A stretch of 64,000 bases of DNA. Source: Pseudomonas syringae KCTC 12500 (lineage in GTDB: Bacteria > Pseudomonadota > Gammaproteobacteria > Pseudomonadales > Pseudomonadaceae). Positions 47,206-58,648 of the stretch are shown here, piece by piece (the stretch's first letter is position 1; the number at the start of each line of letters is the position of its first letter). The stretch spans positions 4,313,501 to 4,377,500 of the forward strand of contig NZ_AYTM02000002.1 of NCBI RefSeq assembly GCF_000507185.2, written 5' to 3'. The notes beneath the pieces were generated by a model, which worked only from the letters and a program-made list of their open reading frames with translations, did no database searches and was not told where the DNA came from. Both the position numbers and the translations under genes were made by a program.

Positions 47206-48900
47206 ATGAGCAAGCCCACTCCAGAACCCGCTGCCCATTCAAAGGCAGGTCCAGCCGTACCGACCAATTTCCTGCGTCCTATCGTGCAGGCAGACCTGGA
47301 CTCGGGCAAGCACAGCAAAATCGTGACCCGCTTTCCGCCGGAGCCCAATGGCTACCTGCACATCGGTCACGCCAAGTCGATCTGCGTGAACTTCGGTCTG
47401 GCCAAGGAGTTCGGTGGCGATACGCACCTGCGTTTCGATGACACCAACCCGGCCAAGGAAGACCAGGAATACATCGACGCCATCATGAGTGACGTCAAGT
47501 GGCTGGGCTTCGAGTGGGCGGGCGAAGTGCGCTACGCCTCGCAGTATTTCGACCAGTTGCACGACTGGGCGGTCGAGCTGATCAAGGCAGGCAAGGCCTA
47601 TGTGGACGATCTGACCCCCGAGCAGGCGCGCGAATATCGCGGCACCCTGACCGAGCCGGGCAAGAACAGTCCGTTCCGCGAGCGTGGCGTCGAGGAAAAC
47701 CTCGACCTGTTCGCGCGCATGAAAGCCGGCGAATTCGAGGATGGCGCGCGTGTACTGCGCGCCAAGATCGACATGGCCTCGCCGAACATGAACCTGCGTG
47801 ATCCGATCATCTACCGCATTCGTCATGCGCATCACCATCAGACCGGCGACAAGTGGTGCATCTATCCGATCTATGACTTCACCCACGGTCAGTCGGATGC
47901 CCTCGAAGGCATCACCCACTCGATCTGCACCCTGGAGTTCGAGAGCCATCGCCCGCTGTACGACTGGTTCCTCGACAACCTGCCGGTGCCGTGCAAACCG
48001 CGTCAGTATGAGTTCTCGCGTCTGAACCTGAACTACACCATCACCAGCAAGCGCAAGCTCAAGCAACTGGTCGACGAGAAGCACGTCAGTGGTTGGGACG
48101 ACCCGCGCATGTCGACGCTGTCGGGCTTCCGTCGCCGTGGCTACACGCCGAAATCGATTCGCAATTTCTGCGAAATGATCGGCACCAACCGCTCTGACGG
48201 CGTGGTCGATTTCGGCATGCTCGAATTCAGCATCCGCGACGACCTGGACCACAGCGCGCCGCGCGCCATGTGTGTACTGCGCCCGCTGAAAGTGGTCATC
48301 ACCAATTATCCGGAAGGCCAGATCGAGAAGCTGGAGTTGCCGCGCCACCCCAAAGAAGACCTGGGCATGCGCGAGCTGCCGTTCTCGCGGGAGCTCTACA
48401 TCGACCGCGACGATTACATGGAAGAGCCGCCGAAAGGCTACAAGCGTCTGGAGCCGAACGGTGAAGTGCGTTTGCGTGGCAGCTATGTGATCCGCGCAGA
48501 TGAAGCGATCAAGGATGCCGACGGCAACATCGTCGAGCTGCATTGCTCCTACGACCCGGAAACGTTGGGCAAGAACCCAGAAGGCCGCAAGGTCAAGGGC
48601 GTCGTGCACTGGGTGCCAGCCGCCGAGAGCGTAGAGTGCGAAGTGCGTCTGTACGATCGCCTGTTCCGTTCGCCGAACCCGGAAAAAGCCGAAGAGGGCG
48701 CAAGCTTTCTGGACAACATCAACCCGGACTCCCTGCAAGTACTGACCGGTTGTCGCGCCGAGCCCTCGTTGGGCCAAGCGCAACCGGAAGACCGTTTCCA
48801 GTTCGAACGCGAAGGTTATTTCTGCGCGGACATCAAGGACTCCAAACCTGGTCGACCTGTCTTCAACCGCACCGTGACGTTGCGGGATTCCTGGACCTGA
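47206..48900 (+). CDS. glnS: Glutaminyl-tRNA synthetase
   Basis: 564 residues from the ATG at 47206, which has AAGGA at 47197-47201. An in-frame ATG at 47191 has no ribosome-binding site and would itself contain that AAGGA. Class I motifs: [14 protein letters not shown] (HIGH) and the KMSKS equivalent [30 protein letters not shown] is the usual glutamine-pocket region, and the C-terminal beta-barrels bind the anticodon. It charges tRNA-Gln in the cytoplasm. TTGTCA (47120) and TATGAT (47145) are 19 nt apart and are a weak promoter candidate. cysS follows after 24 bp. Confidence 0.96.
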   Translation: MSKPTPEPAAHSKAGPAVPTNFLRPIVQADLDSGKHSKIVTRFPPEPNGYLHIGHAKSICVNFGLAKEFGGDTHLRFDDTNPAKEDQEYIDAIMSDVKWLGFEWAGEVRYASQYFDQLHDWAVELIKAGKAYVDDLTPEQAREYRGTLTEPGKNSPFRERGVEENLDLFARMKAGEFEDGARVLRAKIDMASPNMNLRDPIIYRIRHAHHHQTGDKWCIYPIYDFTHGQSDALEGITHSICTLEFESHRPLYDWFLDNLPVPCKPRQYEFSRLNLNYTITSKRKLKQLVDEKHVSGWDDPRMSTLSGFRRRGYTPKSIRNFCEMIGTNRSDGVVDFGMLEFSIRDDLDHSAPRAMCVLRPLKVVITNYPEGQIEKLELPRHPKEDLGMRELPFSRELYIDRDDYMEEPPKGYKRLEPNGEVRLRGSYVIRADEAIKDADGNIVELHCSYDPETLGKNPEGRKVKGVVHWVPAAESVECEVRLYDRLFRSPNPEKAEEGASFLDNINPDSLQVLTGCRAEPSLGQAQPEDRFQFEREGYFCADIKDSKPGRPVFNRTVTLRDSWT

Positions 48901-48924
48901 TGCTGTACGTTTGAGGGGGAGCAC

Positions 48925-50307
48925 GTGCTTTCTATCTACAACACGCTCACCAAGAGCAAAGAAGTTTTCAAGCCGCTGGATGGCAACAAGGTACGCATGT
49001 ACGTCTGCGGGATGACCGTGTACGACTACTGCCACCTGGGCCATGGCCGCAGCATGGTTGCGTTCGATCTGGTGACGCGCTGGCTGCGTTTCAGTGGTTA
49101 TGAACTGACCTATGTGCGCAACATCACCGATATCGACGACAAGATCATCAACCGGGCGCGGGAAAACGGTGAGTCGTTCGACGCACTGACCGCGCGCATG
49201 ATCTATGCCATGCACGAGGACGAGGCGCGCCTCAATATCCTCAAGCCGGACATGGAGCCGCGTGCCACCGATCATATCCCTGGCATGCACGCCATGATCC
49301 AGGCCCTTATCGACAAGGGCTATGCCTACGCGCCGGGTAATGGCGATGTGTATTATCGGGTCGGCAAGTTTCAGGGTTACGGCAAGCTGTCGCGCAAGAA
49401 GATCGAAGACCTGCGCATCGGTGCTCGCATCGAAGTGGACGAGTCCAAGGAAGATCCGCTGGACTTCGTCCTCTGGAAAGGCGTCAAGCCGGGCGAGCCG
49501 AGCTGGGAGTCGCCCTGGGGTGCAGGACGTCCAGGCTGGCATATCGAGTGCTCGGTGATGTCGACCTGCTGCCTGGGCGAGACCTTCGATATTCATGGCG
49601 GCGGCAGCGACCTCGAGTTTCCGCACCATGAAAACGAAATCGCCCAGAGCGAAGCGGCCACCGGCAAGACCTACGCCAATGCCTGGTTGCACTGCGGCAT
49701 GATTCGCATCAATGGCGAGAAGATGTCCAAGTCCCTGAACAACTTCTTCACCATTCGCGACGTGCTGGAAAAATATCACCCGGAAGTGGTGCGTTACCTG
49801 CTGGTGTCGAGCCACTACCGCAGCGCGATCAACTATTCCGAAGACAGCCTGCGTGAGTCGAAGGCGGCACTGGAGCGGTTCTATCACGCGCTCAAGGGCC
49901 TGCCGGTCGCCGAACCTGCGGGTGGCGAGGCGTTCGTCGAGCGTTTCAGCACGGCGATGAACGATGACTTCGGTACGCCTGAAGCCTGCGCCGTGCTGTT
50001 CGAGATGGTTCGCGAGATCAATCGTCTGCGCGAATCCGATATCGCAGCAGCGGCGGGTCTGGCGGCGCGCTTGAAGCAACTGGCCAGCGTGCTGGGTGTC
50101 CTGCAACTCGAAGCCGACGACTTTTTGCGCGCTGGCGCGGAAGGGCGGGTCGATGCGGCTGAAGTGGAGGCGCTGATTCAGGCGCGTCTGGCTGCGCGTG
50201 CCGCGAAAGACTGGGCTGAGTCCGACCGTATCCGCGACCAGATCACCGCCATGGGCGTTCTGCTGGAAGACGGCAAGGGCGGCACCACCTGGCGTCTGGC
50301 GGACTGA
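48925..50307 (+). CDS. cysS: Cysteinyl-tRNA synthetase
   Basis: 460 residues from a GTG start preceded by GAGGGGGA at 48913-48920. Class I motifs: CHLGHGRS (HIGH) and [10 protein letters not shown]. Zinc ligands are in CGMTVYDYC, in [10 protein letters not shown] and in [10 protein letters not shown]. The C-terminal DALR helical bundle is present. It charges tRNA-Cys in the cytoplasm. It is encoded 24 bp after glnS, so the two synthetase genes form an operon. Confidence 0.96.
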   Translation: MLSIYNTLTKSKEVFKPLDGNKVRMYVCGMTVYDYCHLGHGRSMVAFDLVTRWLRFSGYELTYVRNITDIDDKIINRARENGESFDALTARMIYAMHEDEARLNILKPDMEPRATDHIPGMHAMIQALIDKGYAYAPGNGDVYYRVGKFQGYGKLSRKKIEDLRIGARIEVDESKEDPLDFVLWKGVKPGEPSWESPWGAGRPGWHIECSVMSTCCLGETFDIHGGGSDLEFPHHENEIAQSEAATGKTYANAWLHCGMIRINGEKMSKSLNNFFTIRDVLEKYHPEVVRYLLVSSHYRSAINYSEDSLRESKAALERFYHALKGLPVAEPAGGEAFVERFSTAMNDDFGTPEACAVLFEMVREINRLRESDIAAAAGLAARLKQLASVLGVLQLEADDFLRAGAEGRVDAAEVEALIQARLAARAAKDWAESDRIRDQITAMGVLLEDGKGGTTWRLAD

Positions 50308-50330
50308 TCAAGGACTATTCCTGAAACACT

Positions 50331-50376
50331 ATCGTGCCCACTCCGCGTGGGCATGCTGTTCTGGACGCTCCGCGTC
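50331..50376 (-). repeat. Dispersed GACGC(A/G)GAGCGT repeat, copy 3 (inverted)
   Basis: On the minus strand it reads GACGCGGAGCGTCCAGAACA, then GCATGCCCACGCGGAGTGGG, then CACGAT, matching copies 1 and 2. It lies between the convergent 3' ends of cysS and the sigma-54 activator gene. Confidence 0.68.
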
Positions 50377-50414
50377 CTGTCCTCGATGATGTGCTGCCTG
50401 CCGAGCGTCAAACA

Positions 50415-52268
50415 CTAAACGATCCGCTGCTCCCGCAACCGCTTGTACAGCGTGTTGCGGCTGACGCCCAGACGTTTGGCCAGCCGTGAAATATTCCCGC
50501 CTGCCGCTTGAAACAATTGGCCGAGGTCTTCGCTCGAGTGAAGGCGCGTGGCCGACTCCTGAGTCCTGACCGGGGCACGGCATTCCTCATCCGCGTGAGC
50601 ATCGAGCAGAAAGTCCTCGGGCAGATGGTCAGTGCCGATCGGCTGTTCGTCGGCCAGTGCCAGTGCTACCTGAATCACACTGTTGAGCTGGCGCAGGTTG
50701 CCCGGCCAGGGGTGACGCTCGAACAACTCAAGCACTTCTCTGGAGAAGCCCGCGCGCTGATGAGCATCACGGTGCCGCTCCCAGATTCGCTGGACAAGCG
50801 CATGTTTGTCCGTCCGCTCGCGCAGGGGCGGGAGTTCGATGCTCAGGCCGCTGATCCGGTAATAAAGATCCTGGCGAAAAAGCCCCGCCTGGACCTGATC
50901 GCGCAGGCCTCGGTTGGTGGCTGAAATCAGGCGAATATCGACCGGATACAACTCGCTGCTGCCCAATGGCTGAACGCAGCGCTCTTGCAGCACACGCAGC
51001 AGTCGCGCCTGCACCGGCATCGGCATGTCGCCCACCTCATCCAGAAACAGCGTGCCTTTGTCGGCCTTGCGGATCAGGCCGATGCTGCCTTTCTGGTTGG
51101 CCCCGGTGAAGGCGCCTCTTTCATAGCCAAACAGCTCGGCCTCGACCAGTTCGGCCGGGATCGCCGCACAATTGACCGCGATCAGCGGCTGGCTGGCGCG
51201 CGCACTGGCCTGATGCAGGGCTTTGACAAAGACTTCCTTGCCGACCCCGGTTTCACCATGAATGAGCAGCGGGATGTCTTTTTCCAGCAGCCGCTGCGCC
51301 TGACGCACAGCCTTCTCGACCTTCGCATCGCCCAGGCTGATCGCCTGCAGATCAAGGTTTCGTGGTGCAGCAGGCACCTGCGCAGCCTGGACGCAATGCA
51401 GCTTCAGTGGTTTGCGAGTCGGGCGCTTGAGCAGGCATTGAAAGCGATTGTTGCCAAATGCATGCAGCGCAAACGGACGCGCTTCGGTTTCGCTGAGCAA
51501 TTGCAGGATCGGACATTTGAACAGCGTCTCGATGCTGGCACCGGCCGGAGCCGTCCCCAGCAAAGTGTCGGCACGCCGATTGGCGCACAGGATCTGGCCA
51601 CTTTCGTCAAAAATCAGCAGGCCGGCCCACTGGCTGTCGAGGTTGTTCAGACCGGTATTGAAGATCAGCTGGAAGTGGGAGTCGCGAAACTGGTCGAGGA
51701 TCAGGCGGTTTTCCACCGACTGGCTCATCATCTTGACCATGCCCAGCGTGTGCGAGGGTGGCAGGAAGCTGTCACTGGACACATCCAGCACGGCAATGAT
51801 GCGCCTATCAGCATCGAAGATCGGTGAGGCCGAACCGGTCATGAAGCGGTTGGCCTTGAGGAAATGCTCGTCCGGTTCGATATGAATGGCCTGCTCGCAC
51901 GCCAGCGCTGTGCCGATGGCATTGGTGCCCGTGCCGCGCTCGCTCCAGCTGGCACCTGGCATGAAGCCCTGAGCCTGGGACGATTCGACGAAGCGCTGCG
52001 CACCCCATGACTTGAGCAACTGACCTTGAGGGTCGGCCAGCAGAATCAGACAGCTGGAGTTGCTGAGAATGTTTTCGTAGACCGGCAGGACCTCCTGATG
52101 GGTGGTCTGTACCAGTCCGTTATGGCGCTCCAGCAACCTGGAAACCTCCGCCCCCGGTAATTGGCCGAATGACGGGCGCGTCTGATGACTGAGGCCGAAG
52201 TCCCGGCAACGGGTCCATGAATCCTGAACGATGATGTCGTGAGCAAGCGAAGCGCTGGTTTGAGACAT
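50415..52268 (-). CDS. Sigma-54-dependent activator, AcoR-like (GAF-AAA+-Fis)
   Basis: 617 residues. The N-terminal region with a GAF sensor resembles AcoR (DSWTRCRDFGLSHQTRPSFG), with a second sensory part up to about residue 300. The AAA+ core has Walker A HGETGVGKEVF, the sigma-54 contact loop ERGAFTGANQKGS and Walker B GTLFLDEVGDMP. The C-terminal Fis-type helix-turn-helix is GGNISRLAKRLGVSRNTLYK. It hydrolyses ATP to open sigma-54 promoter complexes. It diverges from a six-gene ABC operon that has a -24/-12 promoter and a TGTTCA array, so it almost certainly controls that operon. The ligand sensed is unknown; glycerol or a related polyol is a guess from the operon. Confidence 0.92.
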   Translation of the reverse strand: MSQTSASLAHDIIVQDSWTRCRDFGLSHQTRPSFGQLPGAEVSRLLERHNGLVQTTHQEVLPVYENILSNSSCLILLADPQGQLLKSWGAQRFVESSQAQGFMPGASWSERGTGTNAIGTALACEQAIHIEPDEHFLKANRFMTGSASPIFDADRRIIAVLDVSSDSFLPPSHTLGMVKMMSQSVENRLILDQFRDSHFQLIFNTGLNNLDSQWAGLLIFDESGQILCANRRADTLLGTAPAGASIETLFKCPILQLLSETEARPFALHAFGNNRFQCLLKRPTRKPLKLHCVQAAQVPAAPRNLDLQAISLGDAKVEKAVRQAQRLLEKDIPLLIHGETGVGKEVFVKALHQASARASQPLIAVNCAAIPAELVEAELFGYERGAFTGANQKGSIGLIRKADKGTLFLDEVGDMPMPVQARLLRVLQERCVQPLGSSELYPVDIRLISATNRGLRDQVQAGLFRQDLYYRISGLSIELPPLRERTDKHALVQRIWERHRDAHQRAGFSREVLELFERHPWPGNLRQLNSVIQVALALADEQPIGTDHLPEDFLLDAHADEECRAPVRTQESATRLHSSEDLGQLFQAAGGNISRLAKRLGVSRNTLYKRLREQRIV

Positions 52269-52353
52269 GAGGATGCCTGCGAATATGACGTATTGTTTTT
52301 GTTTTTAGGTCCCGTCGGCGTGACCATCCTTGCCCGCAACGTCCGTCCAGTGT

Positions 52354-52423
52354 CGTTCAGTTTTGTTCAAAGTCAATGTTCATTTTGTTCAAGTGTTCAG
52401 TATTTTCTGTTCATTATTGTTCA
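52354..52423 (+). promoter_or_regulatory. Array of seven direct TGTTCA hexamers, probable enhancer
   Basis: Hexamers start at 52354 (CGTTCA), 52364, 52377, 52386, 52394, 52408 and 52418; six are exact TGTTCA. Start-to-start spacings are 10, 13, 9, 8, 14 and 10 bp. All face the same way, and no TGAACA partner is present. They lie 75-144 bp upstream of the -24 element at 52498, the usual distance for upstream activator sites of sigma-54 promoters, and 86 bp upstream of the divergent activator's start codon. Confidence 0.72.
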
Positions 52424-52497
52424 GCTGTGAAAGCCGTTTCGTCCCCTGAATAGGGGCGAACCCTCTGTTTCGGGCCTCACCGGCAATCTGCCTGAGC

Positions 52498-52512
52498 TGG
52501 CACGAATGTCGC
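52498..52512 (+). promoter_or_regulatory. Sigma-54 (-24/-12) promoter of the ABC transporter operon
   Basis: TGGCACGAATGTCGC has the invariant GG-N10-GC arrangement. It matches the consensus TGGCACG-N4-TTGC except for one base (TCGC for TTGC). It lies 55 bp before the first ATG of the operon (52568), leaving a leader of about 40 nt. The neighbouring sigma-54 activator gene supports it. Confidence 0.83.
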
Positions 52513-52567
52513 TATCTGCAAACAGTCACGCATTCACCCTTAAGAAAAAAACAACAAAGGGCACGCC

Positions 52568-53662
52568 ATGTCACTCACGCTGGAGCATGTCAGTCGCGCC
52601 GTCGATGGCCAGGTCTGGATCGACGACGCTTCCCTGAGCTTTGAGCCGGGATCATTCAACGTTCTGCTGGGGCGCACCCTGTCCGGCAAAACCAGCCTCA
52701 TGCGCCTGATGGCCGGGCTGGACAAGCCGGACAGCGGGCGAGTGCTGATGAACGGAGTCGATGTCACCAATCGTCCGGTTCGCCTGCGCAACGTCTCGAT
52801 GGTTTATCAGCAGTTCATCAATTACCCGAGCATGACGGTGTTCGAAAACATCGCTTCGCCGCTGCGCCAGGCGGGTCTTTCCAAAGACGTGATCCACAGC
52901 CGGGTGCAGGAAACCGCGAAGATGCTACGCATCGAAAAATTCCTGCAACGCCATCCCCTCGAACTGTCCGGTGGGCAGCAGCAGCGCACCGCGATGGCCA
53001 GGGCGCTGGTCAAGGACGCCGAGCTGATCCTCTTCGACGAACCGCTGGTCAACCTCGACTACAAGCTGCGCGAAGAGCTGCGTCAGGAAATGCGCGAGCT
53101 GTTTGCCGCTCGCCATACCATCGCCATCTACGCCACCACCGAGCCCAATGAAGCGCTGGCGCTGGGCGGCACCACCACTATCCTGCATGAAGGGCGGGTG
53201 GTGCAGAGCGGCAAGACCCCCGAGGTCTATCATCGACCTGCGACTGTGCTGGCCGCCGAGCTGTTCTCCGAACCGCCGATCAACCTAATGCCGGGCCGTA
53301 TAGAGGGCAATGAAGTCAGCTTCGCCAATTTCGTGCACTTCCCGCTCAACGTCGACCTGCGTGCCGTCGGCGATGGCGAGTATCGTTTCGGTGTGCGCCC
53401 CAGCCATTTAAGCCTGGTGCCGTCCAACGATGACGATCTGGAGCTGGCGGTTACTGTCGAGCTGGCGGAAATCAGTGGTTCGGAAACCTTCCTGCATGTG
53501 CGCAACGAGCTGTTCTCACTGGTCCTGCATCTGCCGGGCGTGCATGCCTACGACGTCGATGCGGCGATCCGGGTGTACATCCCGACCCACAAATTGTTTG
53601 TATTCGATCAGCAGGGCGGCCTGATTCAGGCGCCGGGCCTGCGTATGGCGAGGGTTGCCTGA
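52568..53662 (+). CDS. glpS: ABC transporter ATPase of the glycerol type (GlpS-like)
   Basis: 364 residues: a MalK/UgpC-like nucleotide-binding domain followed by an OB-type regulatory domain from about residue 240. Walker A is GRTLSGKTSLM, the signature LSGGQQQRTAMARAL and Walker B ELILFDEPLVNLD. The H-loop, normally a His-Asp pair, reads YATTEPNEAL, so the switch histidine is missing. With the partner ATPase it should power uptake through GlpPQ. The gene order glpS-glpT-glpP-glpQ-DUF2160-glpV matches glycerol importers of rhizobia, on which the symbol rests. It ends in a TGATG overlap with the next gene. Confidence 0.85.
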   Translation: MSLTLEHVSRAVDGQVWIDDASLSFEPGSFNVLLGRTLSGKTSLMRLMAGLDKPDSGRVLMNGVDVTNRPVRLRNVSMVYQQFINYPSMTVFENIASPLRQAGLSKDVIHSRVQETAKMLRIEKFLQRHPLELSGGQQQRTAMARALVKDAELILFDEPLVNLDYKLREELRQEMRELFAARHTIAIYATTEPNEALALGGTTTILHEGRVVQSGKTPEVYHRPATVLAAELFSEPPINLMPGRIEGNEVSFANFVHFPLNVDLRAVGDGEYRFGVRPSHLSLVPSNDDDLELAVTVELAEISGSETFLHVRNELFSLVLHLPGVHAYDVDAAIRVYIPTHKLFVFDQQGGLIQAPGLRMARVA

Positions 53663-54769
53663 TGGCCGAGATCCGCTTGCAGAACCTCGCGCACAGCTAC
53701 AGCACCAAGCCTGGTCCTGACGACTATGCAATTCGCGAGATGAGTCACGTCTGGGAGCAGGGCGGTGCTTATGCGCTGCTCGGGCCTTCCGGGTGTGGCA
53801 AGTCAACCCTGCTCAATATCATTTCCGGCCTGCTCAGTCCGTCGCAGGGGCAGGTGCTTTTTGACTCGAAAGTGGTCAATGAGCTGCCTCCTGAGCGCCG
53901 TAACATCGCTCAGGTTTTCCAGTTTCCGGTGATCTACGACACCATGACGGTGTTCGATAATCTGGCCTTTCCATTGCGCAATCAGGGCATGGACGAGGCG
54001 CGGATTCTCATCAAGGTCAACGAAATTGCCGATGTCCTGGACCTGCAGCCGCTGCTGAAAAAGAAGGCGCGCAACCTAAGCGCGGACGAAAAGCAGAAGG
54101 TCTCCATGGGCCGCGGGCTGGTGCGCGATGACGTGTCGGCGATCCTCTTCGACGAACCACTGACCGTTATCGACCCGCACCTGAAGTGGAAACTGCGGCG
54201 CAAGCTCAAGCAGATCCACGAGCAGTTCAATATCACCATGGTCTACGTCACCCACGATCAACTGGAGGCGTCGACCTTCGCCGACAAGATCGCCGTGATG
54301 TATGGCGGACAGATCGTCCAGTTCGGCACGCCGCGGGAGCTGTTCGAGAAGCCGTCGCACACCTTTGTCGGCTATTTCATCGGTAGCCCGGGGATGAATC
54401 TGATTGATGTCACGCCGCAGCCGGGCGGCGTCGGTTTTGCCGATATTCACCTGCCGCTGCCTGAGTCGTTGCAGCAGAAGCTCGCCAATACGCCGTGGAA
54501 AACGCTGAAAGTGGGTATTCGTCCTGAGTTCGTGCATGTCTGGGACGGGCCTTACGACGATGCGATGTGCGCCGACGTGACCTATGTGGAAGACCTCGGC
54601 ACTTACAAGATCATCACCCTGAAACTGGCCGGACAACTGCTGAAGGTGCGTCTGCAGGAAGACAAACCGGTGCCGCAAGGCCAGGCCTGGATCAGCTTTC
54701 CGGGGCAATGGCTGATGCTCTATGCAGATGATTACCTGATCGAAGCCGGCCCTGCCAGTGAGGTGTCCC

Positions 54770-54777
<8 letters not shown>
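53662..54777 (+). CDS. glpT: ABC transporter ATPase of the glycerol type (GlpT-like)
   Basis: 371 residues with the same layout as its partner. Walker A is canonical (GPSGCGKSTLLN), Walker B is AILFDEPLTVIDPHL and the H-loop is intact (VYVTHDQLEAST). The ABC signature is degenerate, reading LSADEKQKVSMGRGL where LSGGQ is expected. That is the reverse of GlpS, so a heterodimer would have one canonical and one degenerate ATP site. The start overlaps glpS by 1 bp and the stop overlaps glpP by 8 bp. The name glpT here follows the rhizobial ABC operon and does not mean the glycerol-3-phosphate antiporter. Confidence 0.85.
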
Positions 54778-55636
<859 letters not shown>

Positions 55637-55646
55637 GGGGCTGGTC

Positions 55647-56447
<801 letters not shown>

Positions 56448-56459
56448 GGAGTCGAAAAA

Positions 56460-56732
56460 ATGGAGTGGATGTCCTGGACACTGCCCACTGCGGCCTTCTT
56501 CATCAGCATTGCGCTGCTGCTGGCAGGGATGACCGTATGGGAATTGCGCTCGGCAAGTATCGAGCGTCGTGGTTTTCTGCCGATTGCCACCACCCGTGGC
56601 GACCGTCTTTTCATTGGGCTTCTGGGCAGCGCTTATCTGCATTTGCTGGTAATCGGCGCGACGGACTGGAACATCTGGATCGCGTCCGGGGCTTCCCTGG
56701 TGTGGCTGTTGGTGGTGATGCGATGGGGTTAG
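56460..56732 (+). CDS. DUF2160 small membrane protein of the glycerol ABC operon
   Basis: 90 residues with three hydrophobic segments: TLPTAAFFISIALLLAGMTV, RLFIGLLGSAYLHLLVIG and WIASGASLVWLLVVMRW. This is the DUF2160 family, which occurs almost only inside GlpVSTPQ-type operons between the permease and binding-protein genes. A role as an accessory subunit is inferred from that linkage and has not been shown as far as I know. Confidence 0.85.
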   Translation: MEWMSWTLPTAAFFISIALLLAGMTVWELRSASIERRGFLPIATTRGDRLFIGLLGSAYLHLLVIGATDWNIWIASGASLVWLLVVMRWG

Positions 56733-56816
56733 AGAGCGGCCGGGCGCGGTTGCCGGGGTGATCCGGTCGGCGGCATTGGAAAAGCGGGACTACATGAAAG
56801 CAACCTGGAGATGACT

Positions 56817-58586
56817 ATGTTCAATAAGAAAAACAAGCTGCAACATAGCGTGACGCTGGCAACCATGATCATGCTCAGCGGGTTGAGTGTTTCAGCCTGG
56901 GCGGATAAGTACGAAGATAAGGCAAAGGAATGGGCGAAGGAGTTCAAGCCGAGTACGCTTTCCGATGACGAGCAGTTGAAAGAGCTGAAGTGGTTCATCG
57001 AAGCTGCCAAGCCGTTTCGTGGCATGGACATCAAGGTGGTGTCGGAAACCCTGACCACCCATGAATACGAATCCAAGACCCTGGCCAAGGCGTTCACCGA
57101 AATCACCGGTATCAAAGTCACCCATGACTTGCTGCAGGAAGGTGATGTCATCGAAAAGCTGCAGACCGCCATGCAGTCGGACAAGAGCATCTATGACGGC
57201 TGGGTCAACGACTCGGACCTGATCGGTACGCACTTCCGCTACGGCAAGGCCCTGTCTCTGACGGATCTGATGGCCAGTCCGGAAGGCAGTAAAGTCACCT
57301 CGCCGACGCTGGACCTGAAAGACTTCATCGGCACCTCGTTTACCACCGCTCCAGACGGCAAGCTTTATCAGCTGCCTGATCAGCAGTTCGCCAATCTGTA
57401 CTGGTTCCGTGCCGACTGGTTCGAACGTCCCGACCTGAAAAAGAAATTCAAGGACAAGTACGGCTATGAGTTGGGCGTTCCGGTCAACTGGTCGGCTTAC
57501 GAGGACATTGCCAAGTTCTTCAGCGAAGACGTCAAGGAGATCGACGGCAAGAAAGTCTTCGGTCACATGGACTATGGCAAGAAAGACCCGTCACTGGGCT
57601 GGCGTTTCACCGATGCCTGGTTCTCCATGGCCGGCAGCGGCGACAAGGGTTTGCCTAACGGTCTGCCGGTGGACGAGTGGGGTATTCGTGTCGAAGACTG
57701 CCATCCGGTCGGCTCCAGCATTACCCGGGGTGGTGACACCAACGGCCCGGCGGCAGTGTTCGCCACACAGAAATACATCGACTGGCTGAAAGCCTATGCG
57801 CCGCCGGAAGCTGCGGGCATGACCTTCTCCGAATCCGGACCGGTGCCTTCGCAGGGTAACGTCGCGCAACAAATCTTCTGGTACACCGCCTTTACTGCCG
57901 ACATGACCAAGCCAGGCCTGCCGGTGATGAATGCTGACGGCACGCCGAAGTGGCGCATGGCGCCTTCGCCAAAAGGCCCTTACTGGAAAGAAGGCATGAA
58001 GCTCGGCTATCAGGACGTCGGTTCATGGACGTTCCTGAAGTCGTCCGACGAGAAAAAGCGCCTGGCCGCCTGGCTGTATGCGCAATTCGTGACCTCGAAA
58101 AGCGTTTCGCTGAAGAAAACCATCGTCGGCCTGACGCCGATTCGCGAGTCGGATATCAATTCCAAGGAGATGACCGAGCTGGCGCCTAAACTGGGTGGTC
58201 TGGTGGAGTTCTATCGCAGCCCGGCACGCGTGCAATGGTCGCCTACCGGCACCAATGTGCCTGACTATCCGAAGCTGGCACAGCTGTGGTGGAGCCATGT
58301 GGCCGAGGCGGTCACCGGCGAGAAGACTGCGCAGGAGGCCCTCGACGGTCTGGCCAAGGACCAGGATGCAATCATGACGCGCATCGAGCGTTCCAAGGTT
58401 CAGGAAGCCAGCAAGTGTGCGCCGAAGATGAATCCGGAAACCACTGCAGAAGCCTGGTACAAAAAGGCCGAAGAGAGCAACGGCAAGTTCCTCGCGCCAC
58501 AGCGTAAGCTGGCCAACGAGAAACCCAAGGGTGAAACCATCGCCTACGCTGACCTGCTGAAAAGCTGGGAGGCAGCCAAGAAGTAA
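56817..58586 (+). CDS. glpV: ABC transporter solute-binding protein, glycerol type (GlpV-like)
   Basis: 589 residues, much longer than the roughly 400-430 of usual sugar-binding proteins but right for the GlpV group. A signal peptide (HSVTLATMIMLSGLSVSAWA) is followed by mature DKYEDKAKEWAKEFKPSTL. There is no lipobox, so it is a soluble periplasmic protein. GGAG at 56807-56810 sits 6 nt before the ATG at 56817 and abuts the alternative ATG at 56811, which decides the start. As last gene of the operon it would set substrate specificity. Glycerol is the family's best-known ligand; other polyols are possible. Confidence 0.87.
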   Translation: MFNKKNKLQHSVTLATMIMLSGLSVSAWADKYEDKAKEWAKEFKPSTLSDDEQLKELKWFIEAAKPFRGMDIKVVSETLTTHEYESKTLAKAFTEITGIKVTHDLLQEGDVIEKLQTAMQSDKSIYDGWVNDSDLIGTHFRYGKALSLTDLMASPEGSKVTSPTLDLKDFIGTSFTTAPDGKLYQLPDQQFANLYWFRADWFERPDLKKKFKDKYGYELGVPVNWSAYEDIAKFFSEDVKEIDGKKVFGHMDYGKKDPSLGWRFTDAWFSMAGSGDKGLPNGLPVDEWGIRVEDCHPVGSSITRGGDTNGPAAVFATQKYIDWLKAYAPPEAAGMTFSESGPVPSQGNVAQQIFWYTAFTADMTKPGLPVMNADGTPKWRMAPSPKGPYWKEGMKLGYQDVGSWTFLKSSDEKKRLAAWLYAQFVTSKSVSLKKTIVGLTPIRESDINSKEMTELAPKLGGLVEFYRSPARVQWSPTGTNVPDYPKLAQLWWSHVAEAVTGEKTAQEALDGLAKDQDAIMTRIERSKVQEASKCAPKMNPETTAEAWYKKAEESNGKFLAPQRKLANEKPKGETIAYADLLKSWEAAKK

Positions 58587-58602
58587 GGTTTTGTCGAGGT
58601 AA

Positions 58603-58634
58603 AAAAAACGGCACCTTCAAGGTGCCGTTTTTTA
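58603..58634. terminator. Bidirectional terminator between the ABC operon and folD
   Basis: A run of A, then ACGGCACCT / AGGTGCCGT around a short loop, then a run of T. The A and T tracts make it usable by both convergent operons: it starts 17 bp after the glpV stop and lies 15 bp after the folD stop. Confidence 0.92.
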
Positions 58635-58648
58635 TCGCCGCAGGCTGA

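Noticed and set aside
47239..50106. A 955-codon minus-strand open frame spanning glnS and cysS
   Set aside because: It is antisense to two certain synthetase genes, crosses their intergenic gap, and has no family features.
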